Source: Icerya purchasi
Lineage: Eukaryota; Arthropoda; Insecta; Hemiptera; Monophlebidae
Assembly (NCBI GenBank): GCA_039619475.1
Contig: CM077116.1
Location: forward strand, 28,531,191-28,595,190
DNA length: 64,000 nucleotides
Direction of reading: 5' to 3'
How positions within the stretch are numbered: the first letter of the stretch is position 1; the number at the start of each line of letters is the position of its first letter. The notes below the pieces were generated by a model. It ran no database searches. It saw only the letters and a list, made by a program, of their open reading frames with translations, and was not told the DNA's origin. The translations under genes were made by a program, and so were the position numbers. Positions 1 through 10,765 of this stretch are shown piece by piece.

Positions 1-1250
1 CGGTAATTTCGCTAAAATTCAAGTATATAGAAAACAGATGTATGGAACTGATGGAAAAATTGCAATTTACGACGATTACTTCGGAACGAAATTTTAAGCG
101 ACACAAATAGTGCGATTCGTCACTAATTCACACAAGATTCACGTATATTTTTTTTTATCCGCTTTGCCTCACAATTAATGTACAGGACTATGAAGTAATT
201 TTAACTAAACACGGTAAATAATTATCAAAAATACGAAAAATGATCGCTATATCGTATATAATCGAATATCTTTCCAAAAAAACATTATCACAAAGAAATT
301 GATTAATATGCGAAAAACTAAAAACAACGTTATTACTGAATATCAAAAGAATCATTGAAAGATCATTTTTGGCTAGAGCCAAGTGCTGTTACAGAATATA
401 CAAAAAGGAATAAAAAAGAAAACGAAAAAGAGAACAACGTAAATTAATTCGAAAATGCGGAAATGAGGATTAAATATGCAAATAGCAAATATGTATAATA
501 AAAGGATTGCATCAGCTGAACATGTTTTATGGAAAAAAAGGAAAAAAATAATAATAATTATTAGTAAAAGCGAAATGCTTTCATAATTGACATCAAGAAT
601 TTTTCATAAAACACTATTACAATTTATAAAAATAACGAGTTGGTAAACGCTCAAAAATTACAATGAAATTACTCAGGAAAATAAAATTCATTTCGTAATA
701 ATTTAAATTTCGTATCAGTCTGTATGACTGTAGGAATTCTTTGCGATGTAACTTAAAATTAATCTGTTTCCAAGGGCGCACGCGTCAAAGTTCATTCGAT
801 TCATCATGTTAACATAAGCAGAAGTAAAAAACATACCATCATCAAGAGTAATTATAAAAAAGTAATTACGCATTATATTATTTAATTTCGGACAATAACT
901 AACTCCGCTAAATATTTTTATTCGAGTTGATACTTTTTGAAATTTTTTTTAACACCAACATAATTAACTAGCCGCTTATTCGTTAACCAATTTCCTTCGT
1001 GTAATTTTCCAACCTTATGATATGCCTTTCTCTATCGACCTCTATCCTAACTTTATGTGCTCTTTTTTCAATTCTTTATATGTTTACCGGCGACTTTTTG
1101 TGTTACGTTATTAACTATTTCTATATATTTTTTTTTAAATATTTTTAAAATATTTTTAAAATAATGATTATTATTAAAAAAGGAAACAATAAGGGAAAGT
1201 TCTATAATTTACTATAAGATTTTATTAGTAAAAACAATGTTTCTGGTATA
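1..1250. other. AT-rich stretch, no gene recognised
   Basis: No open frame in this stretch resembles a known protein, and no tRNA-like fold or long repeat stands out. It is ordinary AT-rich non-coding DNA with short A and T runs. Confidence 0.6.
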
Positions 1251-1252
1251 TA

Positions 1253-1302
<50 letters not shown>
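1253..1302. repeat. (TA)n microsatellite
   Basis: An almost pure TA dinucleotide run of about 50 bp. Similar TA runs occur at 8204-8241, 11894-11914 and 12987-13007. The last two are the two halves of a retrotransposon target-site duplication. Confidence 0.95.
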
Positions 1303-1306
<4 letters not shown>

Positions 1307-1589
1307 TATGTATACCAATTTTAAGCAATTAAGTAGATGAGTTTGTTTTTAACTTTAGAAAAGTGATAATGAATTCTGAGATCCTGATGGCATTGAAAAA
1401 CTAGTATCAGCTGAAATGAAGTTTTTTATGTATACATGTAGGCCTTGTGGGGATTTAAAATCCGTTCAATGTGTGTATTGTGGACAACATACGTCGGAAA
1501 AATTTGAACACAGATTTTGTCAAGAAAACAAAAGAAAATAACAACGTTGCCTGTTATACAAATAACTGAATAATAGAATAATAATAAAG

Positions 1590-1760
1590 TATATTGAGAA
1601 AGTAAAGGCGACCGAGCGAAGGCAACTTAACTAGCCGCCCTATCCTCATCAGTGCCGTTGAGCGTAATATATTGCGAACGTTAACTTCACAATTCCCAAC
1701 ACCTGTCAAGGGCACGAGACTTACTTTTACATCGATATTTCAATGGATAATGAATGTACC
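1590..1760 (+). repeat. SINE-B fragment (3' part)
   Basis: This stretch aligns by eye with 25195-25310. Both contain AAGTAAAGGCG, then AGTGCCGTTGAGC (1651-1663 here, 25232-25244 there), then TTAACTTCACAAT, then a GGGCAYGRGACTTACTT block. The tRNA-like head present at 25043 is absent here, so this is a 5'-truncated or diverged copy. The family label is mine. Confidence 0.6.
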
Positions 1761-2585
1761 ATACTGTCCTTTTTTTTTAGTATATATTTTCTGACACATA
1801 TCAATGTAGAAGTATGCTCGAGTGTGCGTAGTAGTAAGAAGTACATTCATAAGTAAGTTTATAAAGGCCAGTACTGTTGTAATTTAGCCGTTTATAAATC
1901 AAATAAAGACGAACTAAACTATAATGAAATTACGATGTTTTTAAATCTCAGGCACGTGAGATATCATGCTACAAATTAATAATCTCGTTTTATAAACCGA
2001 TTATGCGATCATTTGCCTGGTACCTAAGATGTTTATTTTAAAATGGTAAAGGCCAAAGACGTATTACCCGGAGCTGAACTGCACTGAACTAAGCTGGTTA
2101 CATCGTTTAAGTTAAATAGTAATTTAGCATCGAAAAGTCTACATCTTTATTCTAAGGCTTTTCTTTATTACTGACAGTGATTTATAGCGTAAGGGTAAAA
2201 ATTCTTCAAAAACAATACCGTCAGATCCAGAAACTTTTGTGCTTACTTTTACTTTGTCTACAAGGCGCTACAAATTTTGAAAATGTAAGATGATATACTC
2301 CACTTTCAAAATATCAGTTATATTATGAGGTTTAACCGCAGATGATAAAGGATGGTCCGCTGTTAGGAAAAGTTTCTTCATTTTAAACGCCTTAATACGT
2401 AACCTTTTTGTTTATATCTACGCCTTTTAGCAGCCACCGAATTTTTACAATTTATGGCATCTTCTTAAAGTGTTCCTCTGAGAAGATTTTTTTCAAACAT
2501 ACCGGTCTAATATAACCTATGAGTTAACTATTTAAGATGACAAAGTGGGGCACTCTGAAATTGCATCGTTTTTCTTTGTCATCTT
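1760..2585. other. No gene recognised
   Basis: AT-rich sequence with stop codons in all frames and no repeat that I can match inside the window. Confidence 0.5.
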
Positions 2586-3150
2586 TTATCTTTTTTTTTT
2601 TTTTTTTTTTTTTTGAAAAATATGTATTTATAATTTTTTACATACAAAAATTTTCGTCAAGCTAAAACGCTCGTCGACGAATTATCCTATTTGACATTTT
2701 ACCATCTTAAATTAACTTATACATATACATGATCGTGTAATATTTACTTAATCTATCTATTTTACTTATCAATAATTGCTAATCTATTTCTATTTTCTAT
2801 ATTCAGTTGTTTTTTTTTGTTTCTTTTTTCCTAGCTTTTTTGTTGCGCTTTGTTTTCTTATTTTATGTTTATTACTTTTTTTTATATTTTCTTCTTCCTG
2901 AAGCCATTCCTTTATTTTCCTTTTACTTTCCCCTATTTTTTCCTTCTCTATTATATCATCTTTGGGTATTTTATTCAACGTCTGAGTTATAATATATTTA
3001 TCCGTTTGCTCCCCCATCTTTGTTCTTGCTAACGGCAATTGGTACGAAAGTTTTTCCCTCAACTCGTATTCTGTGTTTATTCTTTCCTCCAATTCAATTT
3101 TATCTAATATCGATGAGAGAGTATCAGCGAAAACTGCAGAGTCCAATCAA
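2586..3150 (-). mobile_element. 3' end of a CR1-like non-LTR retrotransposon
   Basis: Read on the minus strand, 3146-2790 encodes the last part of a retrotransposon protein. It is followed by a 3' untranslated region and a poly(A) tail, seen as the T run at 2590-2614. The protein segment (TEYELREKLSYQLPLAR, then NKIPKDDIIEKEKIGE) recurs almost unchanged on the plus strand at 32625-32840. The 3' untranslated regions also match: the complement of 2640-2770 resembles 32916-33046. The copy at 32234 carries reverse-transcriptase thumb sequence just upstream, which identifies the family. The element is heavily 5'-truncated, as expected from target-primed reverse transcription. No catalytic residue remains. 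CR1-like is my best clade guess; another Jockey-superfamily lineage is possible. Confidence 0.7.
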
Positions 3151-3399
3151 ATTCCCATTGCTGATTTAAAAGCTGAATTATATGCAAAATGAAATTCTAA
3201 GTTTAATGTATAAAATTGACAACAGCGTAATGCTTACTTTATAGACGGTGCACGTTGAACCGGTAAATTATGTCTATATCAATGTTTGACCAGTGGCTGC
3301 CTTAAGGAAGGCTTTTAAGTTATTTCTGTTGCGCGGATAGGCATTGCAGTAGTGTCACTTGCATGTGGCAGTACTGTTCACAATTATTTTAAACTACCC

Positions 3400-4700
3400 C
3401 ATTGAATAGGTGACGTTGAATCGGAAACACTTGATGATGAAATGAAAACATTTTCAGAAGAAACACTCGACGCACCAACTATTTCTAATTCGGTTTATGC
3501 GACTAAAACTGGAAAACCGAAAACAAACAGAAAAATGGGATTAGAAAAAAATTACGATTGCCAAAAGGATCCCCTTTTTATTATAGGTGAATGCGCTAAA
3601 AGTTCCAAAGGAAACTCAGATCTTCCACTTGATGTATTCACCTTGGATCACCAGTATCATTTTTTCTAGATATATTTCCAATGATCAATTTATAAACTGT
3701 ATTATCGAACAGTCATTATTACATTTGATTTTAAAAATGAATCAAAATAAATCAGAGATTATAACGAAAAATTCTCTACAAAAGTATTTTGGAATTTTAA
3801 TGATTTCATCAGTTTCTAATGTAACTAAGATTTAAAGCTTTATGCGATAGCCTATTAGTAAACAATTTGGTGATAGAAACGATGAGTATTTTAATGTATT
3901 TGAACGTATTCGATCTACTTGACACTTTAATGATAATAAAAATTTACAACGTCCAGTTATTTAACATTTAAATAAACAGTTTTCATCTTCGCTATGAATT
4001 CAGATTTATTTGTGGATGAATAGATTTGTGTACAAAAGTGAAACAACATAGTCTAAGATAATGTAACACGCGGAAACCAGAAAAATGGCGTTACAGATTA
4101 ATCGTTTTTTGCAATTCTGATGAATACGATTACAAATTGGAAGCTTATTCCGGACAAGAAAATATACTTACTACTGAAGTTGAAGATCTCGAATCTAATT
4201 CAAATTATTGTAATCCATGTCTGACAAGAGATGTTTCACAAAATTGTCAATATGTCGTATATTTTGATACACTTATTTCTTCATTGAATAAAAGAGGTAT
4301 ACTTTCGTTAGACGCAATACGCAAAGGTCGTATTCCGAAGAAAAAAAAATCATGAAAAAGAATTTCAGGGAAAGCGTGGACGAATTTGTAATTGAATACG
4401 AAAGTGTTCAAATTTCTCTTGTTTCTCGGAAAGATAATAATTTATTATATTGAGCTTCAAGTTTATGCAGTGTTGAACCTAGCGGGGTAATTCGCAGATA
4501 CGAACGCAACAGTAAAAAATCTATTGATATACCATGCCTAGAAATTATTAAACAGTACAATAAAGACACGGGAAGAGTAGACTTAATGGACTCTCACAGT
4601 GGGCGACATGAAATTACAGTGAAATGTAAAAAATGATATTTTCTTTTATTCCGCCATATGCTTGATTTAATAAACGTAATGAAAGCCTTAACTCAAAAAA
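3400..4700 (+). pseudogene. Degenerate piggyBac-family transposase
   Basis: The remains of a piggyBac (DDE_Tnp_1_7) transposase are spread over several frames. At 3587-3835 a segment with YFGILMISSVSNVTK matches the N-terminal helical region. Near 3900-3950 the family hallmark LHFNDN is readable, with TGA in place of its first residue. Near 4070-4170 the segment KPEKWRYRLIVFCNSD leads into YDYKLEAYSGQEN, a near-diagnostic piggyBac block. FDTLISSLNKRG follows at about 4260. Near 4530-4690, IKQYNKDTGRVDLMDSH and FRHMLDLINVMKA match the MGGVD region and what follows. Several frameshifts and stops make it non-functional. I found no terminal repeats or TTAA duplications. piggyBac elements move by cut-and-paste at TTAA sites. 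Confidence 0.85.
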
Positions 4701-4869
4701 AAATTTCAAACATCCGATCTAGCATTGCGTCAATTTTTCACCAATTTTTTTGTTATACTTTATTTTGTAACTTCTTTCTGTAATTAGCATCGCTATTCTT
4801 AACACACCTGGTGGATAGTTTATTTTTATAATGAGAGAGGTAAATTATCGTTCCCCATTGGGTCTTTCA

Positions 4870-5490
4870 ATATTTCACATTTTATATTAATTGCTAAATC
4901 TGAGGAGCACGTTACTAAATTTATGTTACTTCCTTGCTGCCTGGGTCAACTCAAATAAATTTTACAATATAAATGTTGTTTTCATCAATAAATTGCAATA
5001 ACCGTTGTCCTTCATAATTTATATCATTATGTCTCCTGCGACTACGTATGTTTTACCTAGCGTTTTTTAAATTTGATTCTAATCTTCTTTATTCATTCTA
5101 CGACTAGGTGCTGCATAAATTCCCTATTCTCATTACCTTTTTTTTATTTCTGTAGTATGTACAGATTGTATAATTTTTACATTTATATTTTATAAAGCTA
5201 TTCTATTTTGGATAAATTTCACTTCTAAATTAGGTTGGGCAATTATTGCTACCCCTCTACCTTTTTGATTTCTTATATTGTGTTTTTTGATGATATAATT
5301 TTTAAATTTAAACGTGTTATATGGTTTCAATCATGTTTTTACTATTATACTAATATCGTTTTTTTTTTTTTTTGGAATAATATCATTTGTTTTACTTCTA
5401 TCGTATTTGTTCGTAAGGTAGTTTTATCTATACATGTGTTCATGGCACCTTGCATATCTGAATTTTTATACATATCTTCACTTTAAAAAA
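4870..5490 (-). pseudogene. Remnant of a non-LTR retrotransposon endonuclease domain
   Basis: The minus strand carries pieces of an apurinic-type endonuclease in shifting frames: NTFKFKNYII, then GRGVAIIAQPNL (about 5270-5210), then GIYAAPSRRM (about 5125-5095), then TYVVAGDIM where GDFNA would be expected, then QRLLQFIDENNIYI. The order and spacing match the N-terminal half of a Jockey- or CR1-type ORF2. Frameshifts and stops are frequent and the catalytic Asp/Asn block is degraded. No reverse transcriptase follows downstream, so only this domain survives. Confidence 0.45.
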
Positions 5491-5499
5491 TTAAAAACT

Positions 5500-6360
5500 T
5501 TTACGGTGTGTAGGGTCTTATTCAAAATACTTACCATCACCTGCAATACATTTATCCCACCTTTCTTTCCAATTTCTTTAATATTTTCACGAAATTCTCT
5601 TCAGAGAGTAATCTGAAGAACGTAGCGCAAGAATTCTGGACTTCCATTGTGGGTTTGAACTGAACGCCTCTGAGGTACTTTTTTAGTGATGGAAATAGCC
5701 AAAAATCTCATGGGCGCCAGATCGATGGAGGGGGGGGGGGATATGAAGGATGTGGCACCAATTCAACATTGTCTCTTTCCAGATGAATCGATGTGCGGGT
5801 CGAAGTGTGTGGATGAGCGTTGTCGTGAGACAACACCCACGAGTACTTCAATTCTGGGCGTTTCTGATGCACTCTTCTTCGAAATTCTCTCAACACATTT
5901 GTATAATAATCGGAATTATTGGTCTGACCTTTAGGGACTGTATGACAATAAATCATCCTCGCGACAATCAAAGAAACAATCAGCTTAATTTTTTATATTG
6001 ATTTCGCCTTCCAAACTTTTTTTGAGCCTAGAGAATCGGTGTGTTTCCACGAATACGATTCTGTTTTAGTAGACGAATCGTATCAGTAGGCCCGCGTTTC
6101 ATCTCCTGTAAATAATAGGTAATATTTATCATCCGCGATTTTAGGTTTCCATTCCTTACAAACGACCCGATTTTCGTCCGACCTTGCACCGGCGATGCCA
6201 ATCAAAAATGGCACATTTCGATAATGCAAACTTTTTGCCATACGCTTCTTTCATTAACTCGTACGTTTCTGTCGCATTATTCTTCAAATAGGAAACAAAA
6301 ATGAATCGATCCGCGCTGCAATTGCTTCCGCGACGCATCATCAACCACATTCATATTTCT
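5500..6360 (-). pseudogene. Degenerate mariner transposase with internal deletion
   Basis: The minus strand holds three colinear parts of a mariner transposase. At 6350-6156 is the N-terminal helix-turn-helix region (LMKEAYGKKFALSKCAIFDWHRR). At about 6100-5708 is the catalytic part, with YDSSTKTES, KGQTNNSDYYTNVLREFR and HDNAHPH, the second Asp of the D,D34D triad. At 5555-5500 the typical C-terminus NWKERWDKCIAGDGKYFE is followed by a stop. The linker and first catalytic Asp are missing between the helix-turn-helix and YDSST parts. A G run at 5731-5740 breaks the frame near the third Asp. It is a different and older lineage than the mariner at 61491-62698. Confidence 0.85.
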
Positions 6361-6499
6361 AACTAGTTTACTACTTGCGCCGTAAAAACCATACCTTACA
6401 TAAATTCAAATAAATCGAGAAATATTGAACACTGCGGTTTGACATTTTTACTGGTAGCGTAGAATTGATTACATTTCAACATGCCATGGTTGCCAACCT

Positions 6500-6911
6500 C
6501 ATAAACAGTGTTGCCCCGGCATATACAAATCAGTGCAAGTTGTTTTTGACTTCCGTTACGGAGGTCATGGGTTCGATCCCGAGCGACGACGAACTTATTA
6601 CAAGAATTAAATAAATAAATAAATAAATACTCGCTAATAATCACGTGGAAGGTAATGGCAAACCACCATGTATACCATCATACCATCATATGCACGCTAG
6701 TTCAGTACACACAGCAGACATACGCGGGACTGCACTTGTAGCGTGATAACAACCGACTGCAATCAGTTCCGGGTGTGGTCTTGCGTGTGTACACTCGCGT
6801 TGCGTATAGCAATTGCCATGAACGCTGCCTATTCTGTACTGCTAGTGTACAAATATGCAGTCACGATGCTCGAAATCGAGCGATACGACTCAGATGATGA
6901 TGATGATGATG
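6500..6911 (+). repeat. SINE-A copy 1 (tRNA-like head, hairpin and GAT tail)
   Basis: A tRNA-type B box (GGTTCGATCCC) lies at about 6570. Next come a short TAAA-rich spacer and a body starting CTCGCTAATAATCACGTGG that recurs at 24763 and, in part, at 30115. The body ends in a perfect 5-bp hairpin (GCTCG AAAT CGAGC, 6868-6881), the segment CGATACGACTCA and a GAT-repeat tail ending near 6911. The tRNA-derived head implies RNA polymerase III transcription. The 3' hairpin and tail resemble the end of the RTE element at 35789-35820, the likely source of the machinery that moved it. Confidence 0.75.
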
Positions 6912-7769
6912 TATATATATAATTTTTGTTTTCTTTTTTTATGTTTATACGCTAATTTAATTTAGTTAGTTATTCGCTCAAGTTTTATATACATTATTGT
7001 CCTTTATGTGACTATTTTTAATAATATTTCTAACAATCTATAATCAACTTATTTTCACTACTTTTAATTATTTTGTGTCATTACTTCGTGTATCTATATA
7101 TATTTCCTTTCTTAATATTTCTGCTTTCTTTTCCGATTTTCTGTTTAACACTCCCTGTACCTGCTTTCTCTTCTTCTATCATATTATTTGGAATTAGATT
7201 TAGTTATACGCTTAGGTGTTTCGATGTAGACATTTCCGGTTTTTCATTTTGATCTAAGTTTGTTCTGATTAGATTTTTTTTATGCCACTTGCTTTATACT
7301 TTTTCCCATACTATTCTTCTTCCGATGAACTTGTTTTAAACTCAATTCGTGTTCTTATTAATTGTATCGTGTCATAGGCATCGTTATAATCTCGTAACTG
7401 ATTTATATTAATATGATTTTCCAACTGTAGCTTTATTTACCAAGTGAACGTTTAGTTTCCGATTGAGGCAGCTAACGTATTTGTATTTGATATTTTTTGT
7501 TGTTAATTATTACCTAAAAGGATATGTGCTTTTTTTCCTCTTTGTTGGCGTAATTTTCAATTAAACACTTAAAAGTTGCACCACTTTTCTTGTGGTTAAC
7601 AAAAAGTAAACATTATTAAATTTAAAAAAAAAAAAGATTTTTCCTTCTATTATTTCTATTTTTTTATTACAAAGTAAGACGAAATATGTACATATATATT
7701 AAAATGTCAACGAACATAAAATCTACGTATTCTATGTCCGACGCAAGAACAGAGAACGCGACATAACAA
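6912..7769. other. No gene recognised
   Basis: AT-rich DNA rich in T and A runs, with no protein-like frame or repeat that I can match. Confidence 0.5.
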
Positions 7770-7908
7770 AACGCTCTGTATGTATGTTCGTTGCGACTAG
7801 GTTAGACTGGTGGTCAATTCTGTGATTTACGTATATCCTACATATACGTGCATTACAGAATTGACCACCAGTCTAACCTAGTCGCAACGAACATACATAC
7901 ACAACGCT
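7770..7908. repeat. Near-perfect palindrome flanked by short direct repeats
   Basis: Two 47-bp arms, 7777-7823 and 7855-7901, are exact reverse complements. The 31-bp centre contains a further inverted pair (ACGTATAT / ATATACGT). The direct repeat AACGCT lies just outside both ends (7770-7775 and 7903-7908), consistent with a target-site duplication. It could be a small foldback MITE. The transcript would also fold into a long hairpin of the kind processed into small RNAs. Confidence 0.9.
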
Positions 7909-8198
7909 GTATTATGATTCGAACAATACCTCAGCTGATAGGCCGATAAAGCCGATGTACAGCGATGAGTAAAGTGTGCACGTTACAATATTTATGAAAT
8001 TCCTTTCTTTCGCCTTCATGTGATATGATTTTCTAACCAGTCATACTAGCATTCCCTTAGGTAAACTATTGACTAGCAAAGATTTTTTTTTTTTTTCAAA
8101 TAAAAGACCGGTAAGAATGACAGTCAATTTAAAACGATTTTTATAAAAGATTTTTAGAGGGTCAAGAGGGTTTGCCCCTTTCAAGGCTCGGAGGGCAG

Positions 8199-8203
<5 letters not shown>

Positions 8204-8287
<84 letters not shown>

Positions 8288-8300
8288 TAACAATAATAAA
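8204..8300. repeat. Compound (TA)n and (TAA)n microsatellite
   Basis: A TA run (8204-8241) is followed by an AAT-type trinucleotide run (about 8248-8299). It lies at the 3' end of the minus-strand RTE remnant, so the trinucleotide part is plausibly its microsatellite-like tail. Confidence 0.85.
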
Positions 8301-8950
8301 CTTTTATTGAGAAAATTCTTAAACTATATAACAAACATGAATAGTATAAATTTGATATAGAAAAAAAGTAAATATTAAATTTCCTTGGTCCATGATGAGC
8401 AAAGGTTTCCTGTAATCTCTCCCATTCAATCATATCTATGGCTACTCTTTGAATATTTTTGTTCAATAAAAAATTACTAACATCATCTCTCCACCTTGTC
8501 AACCGATGCCCCCTTCTTCTTTTATAATGTGTAAGAAACCAGAAACTGGCTCTATATGTCCATCTGTCATCCTTCATTCTTGCTGCATGACCAGCCCAAG
8601 CCCATTTTTGTCTTCTAATATATCTGACTGCATCTATGTTATTTTTTAATTTTTGTTTTACCAATTTATGTGGTACTTAATCTTTTTTCTAAATATTTAA
8701 AATAATAATTTTTGAAGTCAGACACCAGGTTTGACTGCCCTATGTTAAACCAGGTATAATAGCCGCGATGAAAATTAAACTCTTGTGGTAATTGTTAAAA
8801 GGGTCTTTAAAAACATATTTTAGTGTCCAATACTTGTTCCAAGCTATCGTTATTCTAATATTTACCTCCTTTCTAGTACGATTTTCGAAAGATAATTGCT
8901 GAACTAGGTACGTTACTTGATTTACTATTTCTGTAACCATTCCATTTACT
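8300..8950 (-). pseudogene. RTE-clade retrotransposon, C-terminal part of reverse transcriptase ORF
   Basis: The minus strand from about 8890 to 8740 reads VNIRITIAWNKYWTLKYVF, then PFNNYHKS, then, across an in-frame stop, GSQTWCLTSK. This is the segment after the RT palm in RTE elements. A gap follows, then 8640-8360 reads KWAWAGHAARMKDDRW, a KRRRGHRLTRWRDDV block and a C-terminal EWERLQETFAHHGPRKF, which is the conserved RTE C-terminus. The element is 5'-truncated, lacks the catalytic YADD region and ends in the adjacent microsatellite. Known RTE elements end in short microsatellite-like repeats rather than poly(A). Confidence 0.8.
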
Positions 8951-9867
8951 TGTAACATGCTCTTCGTTTGTATGGAAAGGCAACCAACGAAAAACGAAAA
9001 CGGAAGGAAGATAATAGACCATGGTTTAAGAACGCAGACGAATAATGGAGACAACAACAGAACGACGAAGTGAAGGAAATAAAGAGAACCATAGGTTAAC
9101 AGCAAGACACTGGGTTGAACAGACAGATAAAAAGAACAATTGTTAGAGTTGAAACACCGTGATTAGTAATTTACAGGTGAAACATAATGAGGGATTACTT
9201 TAAGGGGACATAACCATGAGACGAATTGACGTAGATAAGCTATTACATGATCTTTATTACGAGTAAGGCGAAGTTTATTGCATACGGGGAGGACCAATTC
9301 CGGATATTAGAGTAAACGGTTTTTGTGTGGAACTTGAAATCTGCAGCCGGGAAAATCCAAACGGCCAAACAAAGTAGAATGCAACAACATATGGAATCGC
9401 AAGTACAGAAGACTTTTATTAAACGGTGCTGATGTATGTGTTACAGAATACAGGAAGATTTATTCATGCACTTTTTTGGTTCATTAACCTGGTATGATAA
9501 GGGTAAACTTTGAATATAATTCGTTAAATAAAATGATATTTGTTTTTAAAAAAAAGTATAAATAATTAAAAAAGTATTTCTGAACACAAAATTTAATAGT
9601 ACCTGATTGATAATAATCGACAAAAGTAGGAAATTTCACACATGAATCGTCTTATTTCAAGTTTCTTCCATTTCACATCATTCTAGTAATCGTGACTTTA
9701 TTATAACGTTGCCGGTTACTCTATTCTTGTTTTTTGTTTTTCGCAAGTAACAGTTTCTCTTCGGCGTCATCAATTTTATTATCCATTTCTCGATGCCGAA
9801 CATTCTCAATGACGATGAGTTAAAAACAATATCATATACGAGTACATAATGCTATGATATTATAAAT

Positions 9868-10283
9868 TTTTTTTTTACAAATAATAAATACCGACTTCAA
9901 GGTTTATTATAAAAATTTTAAAATGCACTAAAAAGTAAAAAATAATTACTCCCGATAAAAAATATACATCGGAGTGATATAATTTAAGGTGATATCGTAA
10001 TTCTTATACAACACTGATACCTTAATTAGAGTCGGCATCAAATTCATATTAAAATAATAATTAAAAACTGCATTAAATGTTCATTAAATTGTTCCTAGAT
10101 ATTGTAATATGAATTTGATGCCAACTCTAATAAGTATTAATGTTGTATAAGAATTACGATATCATCTTAAATTATATCACTCTGATATATATTTTTTATC
10201 GAATAATTATTTTTTACTTTTAGTGCATTTTTACATTTTTATAATAAACCTTTAAGTCGGTATTTATTTTTTGTAAAAAAACA
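9868..10283. mobile_element. Foldback MITE, copy 1
   Basis: Arms of about 180 bp, 9868-10051 and 10105-10283, are imperfect reverse complements around a 53-bp centre. The outer part of each arm contains AAATACCGACTTCAAGG (or its complement). The inner part contains TTAGAGTCGGCATCAAATTC. No coding capacity is present. The inner arm motif recurs at 29914 and 30025, and the outer motif at 29800 and 30335, defining a second copy. Such elements depend on a transposase made elsewhere. Confidence 0.85.
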
Positions 10284-10539
10284 TTTTATTTTATAAGTTT
10301 TAGCGTTATACTTGAATTTTATTTTGTCAAAAATCAATTTCTTTTCACATTATTCTCCATACTTTATACTTAAAAAAAATCGATTTCTTTATTTTGAACC
10401 GCATTTTTACGGTAAAAACATCAAAAGCTACATTTCCATGGTAATTTGGCAAATTGATAGTACTTTAAGTCAATAAATCTAACCCGACGATGAAACCCAA
10501 TCATGAATGAGAAGCATCCAAAAAGCTTCAATTTCCCAC

Positions 10540-10765
10540 ATTATTAAGGATAACTCAAAAACTACTGGTCTGATCTTTATCGAATTTAAAAATGGGACTA
10601 CATGAGAAGCACCAGCTTTCAAATAAAAGAAGAATCATCAAAATTGGTTCACCTAGAAAAAAGTTCTGAGCTAACAACACACACAAAAAAAAAAAAATAA
10701 AAAAAAAATACAGCCGAATTGAGAATCTCCTCCTTTTTTTGAAGCCGGTTAAAAATAGTTCCATT
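10540..10765 (+). repeat. Probable dispersed insect repeat, unclassified
   Basis: The stretch from AACTCAAAAACTACTGG to TTTTTTTGAAGCCGGTTAAA resembles a repeat type that I recall as common in insect genomes. I cannot verify that here, and there is no second full copy in the window. The A-rich block at 10683-10706 keeps one minus-strand frame open by chance, so I do not call a gene. Confidence 0.35.

Noticed and set aside
5722..5745. G run and nearby plus-strand frames at 5686-6001
   Set aside because: These frames are the reverse of the mariner catalytic region.
8041..8300. Tyr/Ile-repeat C-terminus of the RTE frame as protein
   Set aside because: It is translation of the TA and TAA microsatellite beyond the element's real end.
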